From Rickettsiales bacterium (GTDB taxonomy: Bacteria > Pseudomonadota > Alphaproteobacteria > Rickettsiales > JABCZZ01), in NCBI GenBank assembly GCA_035765535.1, contig DASTXE010000006.1, forward strand, positions 62,001-126,000: a stretch of DNA of 64,000 bases. The letters are read 5' to 3'. Positions 9,641-18,778 of this stretch are shown here, piece after piece (within the stretch, counting starts at the first letter, position 1; the number at the start of each line of letters is the position of its first letter). Under the pieces are notes generated by a model. The model ran no database searches. It saw only the letters and a program-made list of their open reading frames with translations, and had not been told where the DNA came from. Both the position numbers and the translations under genes were made by a program.

Positions 9641-10087
9641 ATGCCTGAAATCCATTTCTACCATCTGACATCGACTCCGCTGGAACGCGCTCTTCCCAAG
9701 CTACTGGAAAAAGCATTGCAGGGTGGCTTTAAATGCGTAGTGCAGGTGGGCTCGGAAGAACAGGCCGAGCATCTTAATAACGCTCTGTGGACCTACGATC
9801 CCAATTCCTTCCTGCCGCACGGCAGCGCCAAAGACGGCAGCCCCAACGAACAGCCCATTTATCTGACGACAAGTATGGAAAACCCGAACCAGGCAAACCT
9901 GCTTGTAGTGGCAGACGGCTCGGAAATCAGCCAACCGGACGGCTATACGCGCATACTGGATATTTTCGACGGTACGGATGCTGATGCCACCACCAAAGCC
10001 CGCAGCCGCTGGAAAGCCTATAAGGAACGCGGGTTTACGCTGGAATACCGCCAGCAAAGCGAGTCCGGCGCTTGGAAAACCGCTTGA
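9641..10087 (+). CDS. holC: DNA polymerase III subunit chi
   Basis: A 148-residue HolC-family protein. It begins with the typical EIHFYHLTSTPLERALPKLL and has WTYDPNSFLPHG in the middle. Chi joins the clamp loader (through psi in enterobacteria) to single-strand-binding protein. The start is the ATG at 9641, with only a weak upstream AG-rich stretch. It follows pnp by 84 bases and ends 19 bases before prfC. Confidence 0.9.
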   Translation: MPEIHFYHLTSTPLERALPKLLEKALQGGFKCVVQVGSEEQAEHLNNALWTYDPNSFLPHGSAKDGSPNEQPIYLTTSMENPNQANLLVVADGSEISQPDGYTRILDIFDGTDADATTKARSRWKAYKERGFTLEYRQQSESGAWKTA

Positions 10088-10106
10088 AAATAGCGCATAT
10101 TCCTTT

Positions 10107-11699
10107 ATGACATCGGCCATGACAACATCCCAGGCAGAAACCAGACGTACCTTTGCGATTATTTCGCACCCTGACGCAGGTAAAACCACGCTGACCGAAA
10201 AGCTGTTGCTGTTCGGAGGTGCGATCCACCTTGCCGGCGCGGTAAAAGCCCGTGGCGCAGCGCGTAGCGCGCGTTCGGACTGGATGGCGATCGAACAGCA
10301 GCGCGGCATTTCCGTGACCGCTTCCGTCATGACGTTTGAATATGGCGGCAATACGGTGAACCTTCTGGATACTCCCGGCCATAAAGACTTCTCTGAAGAT
10401 ACGTACCGCACGCTCACCGCTGTGGATTCCGCCGTGATGGTACTGGATGCCGCTAAGGGTATTGAAACGCAGACGCGTAAGCTGTTTGAAGTCTGCCGCC
10501 TGCGTGACACGCCGATCATTACCTTCATCAACAAGATGGACCGCGAAGCACAGGAACCGTTTGCCCTGCTGGACGAAATCGAAAAAACGCTCGCGATTGA
10601 CGTGACTCCCGTCACCTGGCCCATCGGCATGGGCAAGACGTTCAAGGGATCGTTTGACCTTATTAACGACAAACTGCACCTGTTTGATGCCGGTGAGGGC
10701 GCGACCATCGCCGAAAGCATCGAATGCAAAGGCATTGACGACCCCAAGCTTGATGAGTTGATTCCCAGCGGCGAACTCTCCAAGTTCCGCGAAGAAGTGG
10801 AAATGATCCGTGCGGCCTGCAAGCCGTTTGACCGTCAGTCCTATCTGGAAGGACATCTGACGCCGATCTTCTTCGGCAGCGCCCTGCATAATTTCGGCGT
10901 ACGCGAATTGCTGGAAGCGCTCTGCGCATTCGCCCCCTCCCCGCGCCCGCAAAAGACCGACACACGTGAAGTACTGCCAGAAGAACCTAAATTCTCCGGC
11001 TTTGTCTTCAAAGTACAAGCGAACATGGACAAGAACCACCGCGACCGTATTGCCTTCGTGCGCATCTGTTCCGGGCGCTATACGCGCGGCATGAAAGTCT
11101 ATCACGGACGCACGGAAAAAACACTGACGCTGAACAACCCCGTGCTTTTCCTTGCGCGTGAGCGCGAACTCGCGGAAGAAGCTTTCCCAGGAGACATTAT
11201 CGGCATCCCGAACCATGGCGGCCTCTCCATCGGTGACGCTCTGACCGAAGGCGAAAAACTGCATTTCACCGGCATTCCAAGCTTCGCACCGGAACTCTTT
11301 AAGCGCGCACGCCTGGATGACCCGATGCGCGCCAAGCAGCTCAAGAAAGCGCTTGAAGAACTCTCGCAGGAAGGCGCATCGCAGATCTTTAAACCGCTCA
11401 ACGGCAGCAACTGGATCATCGGCGTGGTCGGCGCGCTACAGTTTGAAGTGATCGCCTCGCGCCTCGACAGTGAATACAAGGTCAAAGGCAGCTTCGAAGA
11501 AGTGAGTTACACCACGGCCCGCTGGATCAAATGCGATGATGCGGCACTGCTCAAGCAATTCACCGAACGCAACCTGCACAGCCTCGCAGAAGACGGCGCA
11601 GGCGCGCTTGCCTATCTCGCTCCAAACGAATGGCACCTAAACCGCATCCAGGAAGACTGGAAAGGCGTCACCTTCGCCAAGACACGCGAGAACCGCTAG
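10107..11699 (+). CDS. prfC: peptide chain release factor 3
   Basis: A 530-residue RF3 (E. coli 529), the GTPase that recycles RF1/RF2 from terminating ribosomes. G motifs are HPDAGKTTL (from H21), DTPGHKDF (from D88) and NKMDR (from N142). RF3-specific segments such as GAVKARG and RGISVTASVM are present. The frame stays open upstream to 9978 inside holC, but the ATG at 10107 gives the family length; a second ATG at 10119 is also possible. It converges with divL at its 3' end. Confidence 0.96.
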   Translation: MTSAMTTSQAETRRTFAIISHPDAGKTTLTEKLLLFGGAIHLAGAVKARGAARSARSDWMAIEQQRGISVTASVMTFEYGGNTVNLLDTPGHKDFSEDTYRTLTAVDSAVMVLDAAKGIETQTRKLFEVCRLRDTPIITFINKMDREAQEPFALLDEIEKTLAIDVTPVTWPIGMGKTFKGSFDLINDKLHLFDAGEGATIAESIECKGIDDPKLDELIPSGELSKFREEVEMIRAACKPFDRQSYLEGHLTPIFFGSALHNFGVRELLEALCAFAPSPRPQKTDTREVLPEEPKFSGFVFKVQANMDKNHRDRIAFVRICSGRYTRGMKVYHGRTEKTLTLNNPVLFLARERELAEEAFPGDIIGIPNHGGLSIGDALTEGEKLHFTGIPSFAPELFKRARLDDPMRAKQLKKALEELSQEGASQIFKPLNGSNWIIGVVGALQFEVIASRLDSEYKVKGSFEEVSYTTARWIKCDDAALLKQFTERNLHSLAEDGAGALAYLAPNEWHLNRIQEDWKGVTFAKTRENR

Positions 11700-11726
11700 T
11701 TTTCTACCCCACTAATTGCCTATAAA

Positions 11727-14048
11727 TTACGTCCTGCACACGCGCGGCACATAGCAGGAAACTTTTGTTCCCCTGCCAGGCATGGAATCCAGTTCCACGC
11801 GCCCGCCATGCAGCGCCACAAAGCTCTTCACCATGGAAAGGCCGAGCCCTGCGCCAGATTTATGGGTACTGGTATTGCTGCCGCGCTGGAATTTGTTGAA
11901 AATTTCTTTCTGCTCCTCCGGTGAAATACCGATGCCATTATCCTCAATTGTGAATACCAGCTCGTCCCCGCTTTCACCAGTCACCTGCGCCGCCAGCGTA
12001 ACCTGTCCGCCCGGGTTGGAATATTTGATCGCATTGGAGAGCAGGTTAAAGATAATCTGCTTGATACGCGTTTCATCTGCTGCCATACGACCGATATTGT
12101 CGGGGCATTCAATATTGAACTGCAGATTACTCTCGCGCATGCGCTCGCTTACCAGCGAAACGACCGACTGCAGCATCGCCTGGATATCGAACTCGCTGAT
12201 ATTGAGCTTCATATAGCCCGCCTCGATACTCGCTATATCCAGAATATCGTTGATGAGATTCATGAGATGCTGCGACGCTTCATGAATACCCGACATATAT
12301 TCGCGCTGTTTAGGCGAAAGCGTGCCGAAATAATTCTGCGTCAGCATCTCCGAGAATCCGCTGATAGAAGTCAGCGGTGAGCGCAATTCGTACGATACAT
12401 TTGCAAGGAACTCTGTCTTAAGTCTGTCCGCCTCCGAAAGCGCTTCATTGCGCTCACGCAACGAGCGCTCCACCAAGATAGAATCCGTCACATCGAAGAA
12501 GGTAATAAGATTCGCGCCGTCAGGCAACGGCACCACCACGGAATCCAGCAACGAGCCATCCGTACGCTCGATGCGCTTATGCTGCACTTCACGGCTGAGC
12601 AGGCCGCTAATGAATTTTTGCTTATAGCTTTCCCAGTCATCCGCAAAATGCAGCGGTCTGGTTTTTTCAAACAGATCGGCAATGTGCGTGGCAGGTGACA
12701 GTACCACCTTTTCCAGCTTCCATAACTGCAGGAAGCGTGGATTATAAAGCCTGAGCCTGCCATCTTCGCCGAATACGACCACACCTTCATGCAGATTATC
12801 CAGCGTCGCGCGCTGTACGGCAATGAGCGTATTATAGGATCGCTCCAGCGCCAGCCTGTCGGTCACGTCTTCATAGACGAACAACACACCGCCCAACGCA
12901 TGCGGAATCGCCAGCACGCGCAACGTTCTGCCATCCGGCAGATAGAAGATTTCTTCCGTCGGCTCTATCAGATCCTTGAACGCCTTCATGCGCTGCTGCT
13001 TGAACTGCGGGAAGTTCGCCTGTTCCGGCAGACGGCGTTTCTCGCGCAGCAGTTCCAGAATCTCGCCGAAAGGCGGACTGGTATCGAGCCATGCCTCGTC
13101 CAGCCCCCACAGCCGCACATAAGCCTGGTTGAAGAATTTGAGCTTGGTGTCGGCACCGAACACTGCCATCGCGCTCGTCACGCTCTCCAGCAGTTCTGAC
13201 TGAGCATAGACATGACGCTGTAATTCTTCCTGCACATTCTCAAGCTCGGTAATATCCTGTGCCAGCCCTACCGTGACACGGTCCGCCTTGAGCGGTGTCT
13301 CCGTAAATTCGTAAAGCTTGCGTGCGCCTTCCACCACAATATGACGACGCTCCGATTTCACCTGGTCGCCTTCAAATGCAGTCTTTGCAAGCGGCCTCGC
13401 ATAAGGATGCAATTCCAGCGTCTCGTGATCGTCCTTCTGATCATCGAGATTTTCCTCTGCCGTGATGCTGTAAGCCATATTACAGTAGCGGATGACCTGA
13501 TCCTCTCCCCTGAGCCAGACCGGCACCGGAAGCGTGTTCAGAATATTCGAGAATTGCTTGATATCGCGCTTGAGCTGTCGGTTCTCGTTCGTCAGCTGGT
13601 CATGTATTTTTTGCGCGCCGCTCGTGTCACGTATGAAAATAATAATATGTGTAAGGCGGTGCTCTTCACTTTCATATTTTCCCGTCACACGACATTCAAA
13701 TTGCCGCCCATCCGGCATATTCATAACAATGATCGTCGGCGTGCTACTCTTCTGCAGATCCTCAACAGCCTGCCTGACAGGTGCGCGGTAAGCTTCTCCC
13801 AGTTTGGAAAGTAACGCTTCAAAACCGGTATCTGTTTCGGCCAGTCCCAGCATCTGGCGCAGATGGCCTGAAAGCTGCTCTTCTCCGGAAGCAATATCGC
13901 GTAAATAGTAACCACAATCGATATTTTCGATGATACCGGAAGAGAGACTGGTTTGGTCGCCCCGCTTGCTGCGGCGCAAAAAATGCATTGCCGCCGCCCC
14001 AACGGACGCTCCGGCCAGCACACTCACAAATGGTATGATGACATCCAT
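11727..14048 (-). CDS. divL: DivL-type PAS sensor kinase with tyrosine in the H-box
   Basis: A 773-residue protein with an N-terminal membrane segment (about 3-20), several PAS-like domains (roughly 40-500), a DHp domain and a complete HATPase with N-box DETRIKQIIFNLLSNA, DNGIGIS and GAGLGLSMVKSF. The H-box reads ANVSYELRSPL: the phospho-accepting His is replaced by Tyr at residue 553. Caulobacter DivL has the same substitution at Tyr550 in a 769-residue protein. DivL there controls CckA and the CtrA pathway and reads DivK phosphorylation. The ATG at 14048 is preferred over a GTG at 14078. The partners CckA, DivK and CtrA are not in this window. Confidence 0.85.
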   Translation of the reverse strand: MDVIIPFVSVLAGASVGAAAMHFLRRSKRGDQTSLSSGIIENIDCGYYLRDIASGEEQLSGHLRQMLGLAETDTGFEALLSKLGEAYRAPVRQAVEDLQKSSTPTIIVMNMPDGRQFECRVTGKYESEEHRLTHIIIFIRDTSGAQKIHDQLTNENRQLKRDIKQFSNILNTLPVPVWLRGEDQVIRYCNMAYSITAEENLDDQKDDHETLELHPYARPLAKTAFEGDQVKSERRHIVVEGARKLYEFTETPLKADRVTVGLAQDITELENVQEELQRHVYAQSELLESVTSAMAVFGADTKLKFFNQAYVRLWGLDEAWLDTSPPFGEILELLREKRRLPEQANFPQFKQQRMKAFKDLIEPTEEIFYLPDGRTLRVLAIPHALGGVLFVYEDVTDRLALERSYNTLIAVQRATLDNLHEGVVVFGEDGRLRLYNPRFLQLWKLEKVVLSPATHIADLFEKTRPLHFADDWESYKQKFISGLLSREVQHKRIERTDGSLLDSVVVPLPDGANLITFFDVTDSILVERSLRERNEALSEADRLKTEFLANVSYELRSPLTSISGFSEMLTQNYFGTLSPKQREYMSGIHEASQHLMNLINDILDIASIEAGYMKLNISEFDIQAMLQSVVSLVSERMRESNLQFNIECPDNIGRMAADETRIKQIIFNLLSNAIKYSNPGGQVTLAAQVTGESGDELVFTIEDNGIGISPEEQKEIFNKFQRGSNTSTHKSGAGLGLSMVKSFVALHGGRVELDSMPGRGTKVSCYVPRVCRT

Positions 14049-14170
14049 AGCGCTATCACTAGCAAAAACCCTGTGCACTGGCTAGCGCTTTGCTGGCTTA
14101 TAACCTGTTGCAGGAGCAATTTTTATTGGAGCGTGATGTATTTATCCAGCTTGCCTTAAAACGACGCAAA

Positions 14171-14208
14171 CAAAAAGCCCGCAGAGAGGAAGACCTCTCA
14201 TGCGGGCT
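14171..14208 (-). terminator. rplU-rpmA terminator
   Basis: On the minus strand AGCCCGCA/TGCGGGCT and GAGAGG/CCTCTC arms form a long stem with one bulged base and a 4-base loop, followed by TTTTTG. It lies 22 bases after the rpmA stop codon and separates the ribosomal operon from divL. Confidence 0.85.
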
Positions 14209-14229
14209 ATATTGGCAGCAGCTTAAATA

Positions 14230-14490
14230 TTAAGCAGCCGATTCCTCTACGGAGACATAAACCTTGTTGTCGGCTTTGTGGTGGAATTCCACTTTACCGG
14301 TCGCAGTTGCGAACAAGGTATGATCCTTGCCGAGGCCTACGTTTTTACCCGGGTAGAACTTCGTTCCGCGCTGGCGAACCAGAATATTGCCGGAAACGAC
14401 GATTTCACCTTCGTATTTTTTGACGCCAAGACGGCGGCCTGCTGAATCGCGACCGTTGCGTGAACTACCGCCAGCTTTCTTATGTGCCAT
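14230..14490 (-). CDS. rpmA: 50S ribosomal protein L27
   Basis: An 86-residue L27 beginning [18 protein letters not shown], the N-terminal tail that reaches toward the peptidyl transferase centre, with [20 protein letters not shown] in the core. No N-terminal extension that would need proteolytic removal is present. It is co-transcribed with rplU 27 bases upstream and ends just before a strong terminator. Confidence 0.98.
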   Translation of the reverse strand: MAHKKAGGSSRNGRDSAGRRLGVKKYEGEIVVSGNILVRQRGTKFYPGKNVGLGKDHTLFATATGKVEFHHKADNKVYVSVEESAA

Positions 14491-14517
14491 TGAACTGCTC
14501 CACTAACTAAAAATATA

Positions 14518-14817
14518 TTACGCTTTGATTGCCGTAATTTTCAGGGCCGTCAGATGCTGACGATGACCATTCTTACGACGATAGTTGTGACGGCGCTTCT
14601 TTTTGAAAATCAGCACTTTGTCACCACGGGTCTGTTCAACGATTTCAGCGCTGACCTGCGCGCCATTGAGCAGCGGCGCACCGATTTTGCCATCAATGGC
14701 AAGCACTTCTTCAATTACGACCTTATCACCAGCCGCACCGGCGAGCTTTTCTACCAAAATCACATCTTCCGGGGCAACGGTATACTGCTTTCCACCCGTG
14801 CGAATAACTGCAAACAT
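14518..14817 (-). CDS. rplU: 50S ribosomal protein L21
   Basis: A 99-residue L21 with [18 protein letters not shown] at the N-terminus and the basic [17 protein letters not shown] segment that contacts 23S rRNA. AGGAG lies upstream of the ATG on the minus strand. It is the first gene of the rplU-rpmA pair and is preceded by a near-consensus promoter at 14846-14873. An obg gene, common next in this operon, is not present. Confidence 0.97.
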   Translation of the reverse strand: MFAVIRTGGKQYTVAPEDVILVEKLAGAAGDKVVIEEVLAIDGKIGAPLLNGAQVSAEIVEQTRGDKVLIFKKKRRHNYRRKNGHRQHLTALKITAIKA

Positions 14818-14845
14818 ATGTAAATCTCCTGATTCAAGGGTTGCG

Positions 14846-14873
14846 AATATAGTAAGATAGCGTAGCTTGTCAA
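14846..14873 (-). promoter_or_regulatory. rplU-rpmA promoter
   Basis: On the minus strand TTGACA (14868-14873), a 16-base spacer and TATATT (14846-14851). A consensus -35 and good -10 close to the ribosomal protein genes support a strong housekeeping promoter. Confidence 0.7.
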
Positions 14874-14909
14874 TCGTTTTTCTGATTTAACATATATAAA
14901 AAGAAGCGG

Positions 14910-14937
14910 TTGACATTTTATCCGCATGCTCTAAAAA
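14910..14937 (+). promoter_or_regulatory. promoter for tRNA-Ile
   Basis: TTGACA (14910-14915), 16 bases, then TAAAAA (14932-14937). The -35 is consensus and the -10 is weak. Transcription would begin about 27 bases before the tRNA. It lies back to back with the rplU promoter. Confidence 0.5.
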
Positions 14938-14971
14938 CACAGCCTCTTTCGTATGCTGACTAACGCATAGG

Positions 14972-15048
<77 letters not shown>

Positions 15049-15115
15049 TTTCCAGCCAAAAGGCCGGGAAAAAGACGTCCAGACGGTTGATATATAAAGA
15101 TCTTTGGTACAGGCG

Positions 15116-16081
15116 ATGAAAAAGTCATTATACGCAGCAGGACTCATCATTGCCGTACTGATTGCGATAAGTGGCTGGTTAATAAGCACTTATACCTCTG
15201 AAGGTCCGCTGGAACAGCCCACCACCATCGTTTTTGAACCCAATACGCATTTTACCACCATTGCCGATATGCTGGCCGAACAATCGGTCATCCGGCACCC
15301 GTTTATTTTCAAGGTCACGCTTTTCCTGACCGGCCAGTCGTCCCATATTAAAGCGGGAGAATACCGCTTCATGCCTCACATATCGGCCAGGGAAACGGCG
15401 CAATTGCTGGCCTCCGGCAAAGGGCTCATTCACCACCTTACGGTCCCTGAGGGCCTCACGACCTACGAAATCCTTGATATGCTTAAACATAACGACCTGC
15501 TGGCGGGGGAAATCACATTAGCCCCCAAAGAAGGTGAATTACTGCCGGAAACCTATAATTTCACGCGCGGTGAAAAACGTAACGATCTTATTCTGCGCAT
15601 GCAGCACGCCATGGAGAAAGCACTGGCCGAGGCCTGGGAACAACGCGCCCCCGACCTGCCCTTTACCTCTCCTGAGCAGGCATTGACACTGGCCTCCATC
15701 GTGGAGAAGGAAACCGGCCTTGACACAGAACGTGCTCATGTCGCCGCCGTCTATATTAACAGGCTTAAGAAAGGCATGCTGCTGCAGGCCGATCCGACAA
15801 CCGCCTACGCTGTCAGCCACGGCAAAGGCAAGATGACGCGCGCCCTGAACCGCAAGGATTTGGAGATGGCCTCTCCTTATAATACTTACCGCTCGGCTGG
15901 CCTGCCGCCCGGCCCCATCGCTAATCCCGGCAAAGCCTCTATTCTTGCGACACTGCACCCCCTGCAGTCCGAAGACATATATTTCGTCGCTACCGGTATC
16001 GGAGGACATAACTTCGCCCGCACTGCCGCAGAGCATGAGCGCAACGTTAAAAAATATCTGGAGAATCTGCGCAGCAAATAG
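15116..16081 (+). CDS. mltG: endolytic murein transglycosylase MltG
   Basis: A 321-residue YceG/MltG protein: one N-terminal membrane helix (about 7-24), a LysM-like region, then the catalytic domain with LASIVEKETG (catalytic Glu197) and the GLPPGPIANPG and FVATGIGGHNFA segments. MltG cleaves nascent glycan strands and sets their length. The frame extends to a TTG at 15104, but the ATG at 15116 is preferred. mltG often follows acpP-fabF; here it follows tRNA-Ile and converges on tatB. Confidence 0.95.
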   Translation: MKKSLYAAGLIIAVLIAISGWLISTYTSEGPLEQPTTIVFEPNTHFTTIADMLAEQSVIRHPFIFKVTLFLTGQSSHIKAGEYRFMPHISARETAQLLASGKGLIHHLTVPEGLTTYEILDMLKHNDLLAGEITLAPKEGELLPETYNFTRGEKRNDLILRMQHAMEKALAEAWEQRAPDLPFTSPEQALTLASIVEKETGLDTERAHVAAVYINRLKKGMLLQADPTTAYAVSHGKGKMTRALNRKDLEMASPYNTYRSAGLPPGPIANPGKASILATLHPLQSEDIYFVATGIGGHNFARTAAEHERNVKKYLENLRSK

Positions 16082-16086
16082 CAGCG

Positions 16087-16452
16087 CTATTCTTCTTCCT
16101 CGCGCAGCTCATGAGGCACCGCTTCAGGGCGGGAATGCGCAATTTCTTTCATACGCTCCCGCTTGATATCGGATATGTCATAGACACGCTGGAAATTACC
16201 GGCATCATCCTTGATGTACCGGACTTCCTCATGCAGATCTTCATGCATGGAATGAAAATCTTCTTTAATGTCGGAGAAGGAGCCTTCCTGCATGGCGCTT
16301 CTGAAGCCTTCCCGGAATTCATCAGCAATGCCTTTGAACTGGCCGAACCAGCGTCCGACCGCACGCATGACGACGGGCAGGTCCTTTGGACCCACCACGA
16401 CAAGCGCCACTAATCCCACCAGCGCCAGCTCTCCGAATGAAAAATCCAGCAT
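16087..16452 (-). CDS. tatB: Sec-independent translocase subunit TatB
   Basis: A 121-residue TatB: a short N-terminal helix (about 4-21) ending in VVGPKDLPVVMRAVGRW, an amphipathic helix, and a charged C-terminal tail. The glutamate in GELALVG and the glycine-proline hinge are typical. TatB works with TatC to recognise twin-arginine signals. It follows tatA by 31 bases. No tatC lies next to it in this window. Confidence 0.9.
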   Translation of the reverse strand: MLDFSFGELALVGLVALVVVGPKDLPVVMRAVGRWFGQFKGIADEFREGFRSAMQEGSFSDIKEDFHSMHEDLHEEVRYIKDDAGNFQRVYDISDIKRERMKEIAHSRPEAVPHELREEEE

Positions 16453-16483
16453 ATGCTACGCCAGGAATGCGGGATAAGGAAAA

Positions 16484-16672
16484 TTATCCCAGATTGTTTT
16501 TGTCATTATTCGAAATCTTCTTTGGATCCTGCTCATCTTCGCCTTTCAGGCCTTCCTTGAGCGAACGGATGCCTTTGCCGATATCGTTCATCACGCGCGG
16601 CAGCTTCCCAGCCCCGAACACGAGAAGCACGATAACCAGGATCAGAAGCAGTTTCATTACACTAAGCTCCAT
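16484..16672 (-). CDS. tatA: Sec-independent translocase subunit TatA
   Basis: A 62-residue TatA: one membrane helix (about 6-20), the FGAGKLPRVMNDIGKGI hinge and amphipathic helix with the conserved Phe-Gly, and a polar tail. It forms the pore-like assembly of the twin-arginine system. It starts 15 bases after grpE and is likely co-transcribed with it. Confidence 0.9.
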   Translation of the reverse strand: MELSVMKLLLILVIVLLVFGAGKLPRVMNDIGKGIRSLKEGLKGEDEQDPKKISNNDKNNLG

Positions 16673-16687
16673 GGGCGCAATCCTTCT

Positions 16688-17293
16688 TTAAGCCGCATTA
16701 TTCGCAGCGTCCGCCTTGGCAGCCGGAGCTGTAGCAACAGTCACCATCGCAGGGCGCAGGAGGCGGTCATGCAGCTTGTAACCGGCTTGCAGCACCTGCA
16801 ATACCGTTCCCGCCGCCGCATCCGTGCTTTCCACCTGAGCCACGGCCTGATGGAAATTATGATCGAACTTTTCACCCTGCGGATCAATGCGTTTTATACC
16901 ATTGCGCTCGAAGATGCCACCCAATTCCTGCACCGTCATATCGATGCCTTCAGCCACCTGGCGGACGATCTCGCTGCCTTCACGCTGTTCCTTCGTAATG
17001 CAGGAAGCCGCACGCACGAGGTTTTCAAGGATATTGACCATATCACGGGCAAATTTCGTGGTCGCGTATTTCGCGGTATCCTCGGTTTCACGCTTAGCGC
17101 GGGCACGCACGTTTTCCGTCTCCGCCATCGCACGCATATACATATCCTTCAGACGCGCAATTTCTTCCTCGAACTTTGCCGTCTGATCCTGAGGCGCAGT
17201 TTCGTCCTGCTCCCCTGCAAAAGCCTGTTCCTGTGCGACTACCGGCTCCGCCTGCTCCGCGTTTTCCTGTGCTTTATTTTGTTCTTCGCTCAT
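16688..17293 (-). CDS. grpE: nucleotide exchange factor GrpE
   Basis: A 201-residue GrpE: an acidic Gln/Glu-rich N-terminus (about 1-40), a long coiled-coil helix (about 40-110), then the beta-domain with GVLQVLQAGYKLHDRLLRP-like sequence near the C-terminus. GrpE releases ADP from DnaK. A heat-shock-type promoter lies upstream at 17335-17362. The hrcA gene that often precedes grpE is absent, and tatA-tatB follow closely. Confidence 0.95.
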   Translation of the reverse strand: MSEEQNKAQENAEQAEPVVAQEQAFAGEQDETAPQDQTAKFEEEIARLKDMYMRAMAETENVRARAKRETEDTAKYATTKFARDMVNILENLVRAASCITKEQREGSEIVRQVAEGIDMTVQELGGIFERNGIKRIDPQGEKFDHNFHQAVAQVESTDAAAGTVLQVLQAGYKLHDRLLRPAMVTVATAPAAKADAANNAA

Positions 17294-17334
17294 AACTCTC
17301 TCGTCCGATGTTGTTGGTCAGATATCTCCCCGTT

Positions 17335-17362
17335 AAGATAGGGCAATATTGCCGGATTTCAA
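17335..17362 (-). promoter_or_regulatory. heat-shock (sigma32-like) promoter for grpE-tatAB
   Basis: On the minus strand TTGAAA (17357-17362), a 13-base spacer, then CCCTATCTT (17335-17343). This fits the RpoH pattern of a TTGAA-type -35 and a C-rich CCCCATnT-type -10 with short spacing, and it lies before a classical RpoH target. Confidence 0.6.
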
Positions 17363-17463
17363 TAGGCGCACATTATAAAGCAAACGCTGAAGAAAGCAAA
17401 TACTTGCATGTGATGATAAAATATGAAAAACAAGAGGTTCCGTATATAGACAGATGAGGAATT

Positions 17464-18186
17464 ATGACACGCCCCGCCGGACGCCAGCCCGACGCCCTTC
17501 GCCAGATTATCCTGACTCCGGATGCCAGCCGCTATGCGGAAGGCTCCTGCCTCGTGCAGTTCGGCGCAACGAAAGTGCTCTGCACGGCCTCGGTGGATAG
17601 CAGCGTTCCGCCTTTCCTGCGCAACACCGGAAAGGGCTGGATCACGGCGGAATACGGCATGCTTCCGCGCTCCACCCACACCCGCAGCGCACGCGAAGCT
17701 GCCAAGGGCAAGCAATCCGGCAGAACGCAGGAAATCCAGCGCCTGATCGGCAGGTCGATGCGCGCTGTGGTCGAACTTAACAAACTCGGCGAGCGTCAGA
17801 TCACCATCGATTGCGACGTGATCGAAGCTGACGGCGGCACACGCACCGCCTCCATCACTGGAGCCTATGTAGCGCTGCACCGCGCACTCACGAAACTGCA
17901 CAAGGCAGGCGAAATCAAAGTATTCCCCGCTCATTCCTTTGTCGCCGCCGTCTCCTGCGGCGTGGTAAATGGCGTCCCCGTGCTCGATCTGGAATATACA
18001 GAAGACAGCACAGCACAGGTGGACGCGAATTTCGTCATCACCGGCACAGGTAAACTCGTGGAAGTCCAGTCTACGGCAGAAGAAACGCCTTTCAGCGAAG
18101 AAGAATTCGCAGCCATGCTGGACCTTGCCAAGAAAGGCATTGGTGAGTTGGTTCTCTTACAGAAACAGGCGCTGGGGCTCGCATGA
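17464..18186 (+). CDS. rph: ribonuclease PH
   Basis: A 240-residue RNase PH, the phosphorolytic enzyme that trims tRNA 3' ends. Segments [46 protein letters not shown] and the second-domain [19 protein letters not shown] are characteristic. It is divergent from grpE. Its stop codon overlaps the start of rdgB (ATGA), suggesting translational coupling. Confidence 0.97.
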   Translation: MTRPAGRQPDALRQIILTPDASRYAEGSCLVQFGATKVLCTASVDSSVPPFLRNTGKGWITAEYGMLPRSTHTRSAREAAKGKQSGRTQEIQRLIGRSMRAVVELNKLGERQITIDCDVIEADGGTRTASITGAYVALHRALTKLHKAGEIKVFPAHSFVAAVSCGVVNGVPVLDLEYTEDSTAQVDANFVITGTGKLVEVQSTAEETPFSEEEFAAMLDLAKKGIGELVLLQKQALGLA

Positions 18187-18773
18187 AGAAACTCGTCATC
18201 GCAAGCCATAACGCAGGAAAAGTCAGGGAAATAAACGCCCTGCTCTCCCCGTTCGGGATCGATGTCGTATCGGCGGCGGAACTGAACCTGCCGGAGCCGG
18301 AAGAAACCGGCGCAAGCTTTGCAGAAAACGCCAGTATCAAGTCCGAAGCCGCCGCGAAAGCTTCCCATTTGCATGCGCTTTCAGACGATTCAGGTCTCTG
18401 CGTGCCTGCAATGGGCGATGCCCCCGGAATTTATTCCGCGCGCTGGGCTGGCAAAACTAAAGATTTCAGCATTGCCATGCAGCGCATTCATGATGAGCTG
18501 AAACAGAAGCAGCTTGAACCTACAGGACAGGCTGCGTATTTTATCTGTGTGCTTGCGCTGACATCCCCTGAAGGCAAAACACAGATATTTGAAGGCCGTG
18601 TGGACGGCACACTGACTTTCCCGCCGCGCGGAAACAAAGGGTTCGGTTACGATCCCATCTTCATCCCTGAAGGGCGCGAAATTACATTCGCTGAGATGGA
18701 AGCGGAAGCAAAACACGCCATCAGCCACCGCGCCCGCGCATTCGCACAATTGATAGAGCATCTGAAAAGGTAA
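18183..18773 (+). CDS. rdgB: XTP/dITP pyrophosphatase (RdgB/Ham1)
   Basis: A 196-residue Ham1-family house-cleaning NTPase that hydrolyses dITP/XTP. N-terminal [11 protein letters not shown] is the substrate-binding motif. [27 protein letters not shown] and [15 protein letters not shown] segments are present, and the C-terminus has SHRARAF. It overlaps rph by 4 bases, the common rph-rdgB arrangement in alphaproteobacteria. Confidence 0.96.
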   Translation: MKKLVIASHNAGKVREINALLSPFGIDVVSAAELNLPEPEETGASFAENASIKSEAAAKASHLHALSDDSGLCVPAMGDAPGIYSARWAGKTKDFSIAMQRIHDELKQKQLEPTGQAAYFICVLALTSPEGKTQIFEGRVDGTLTFPPRGNKGFGYDPIFIPEGREITFAEMEAEAKHAISHRARAFAQLIEHLKR

Positions 18774-18778
18774 GGCCC

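Noticed and set aside
9701..11264. Long minus-strand frames opposite holC and prfC
   Set aside because: They are shadows of clearly identified genes and lack ribosome binding sites and recognisable domains.
16087..16672. TatE or a second TatA copy instead of TatB at 16087
   Set aside because: Length, acidic C-terminal extension and GPKDLPVVMRAVG hinge fit TatB; only one TatA-like gene is adjacent.
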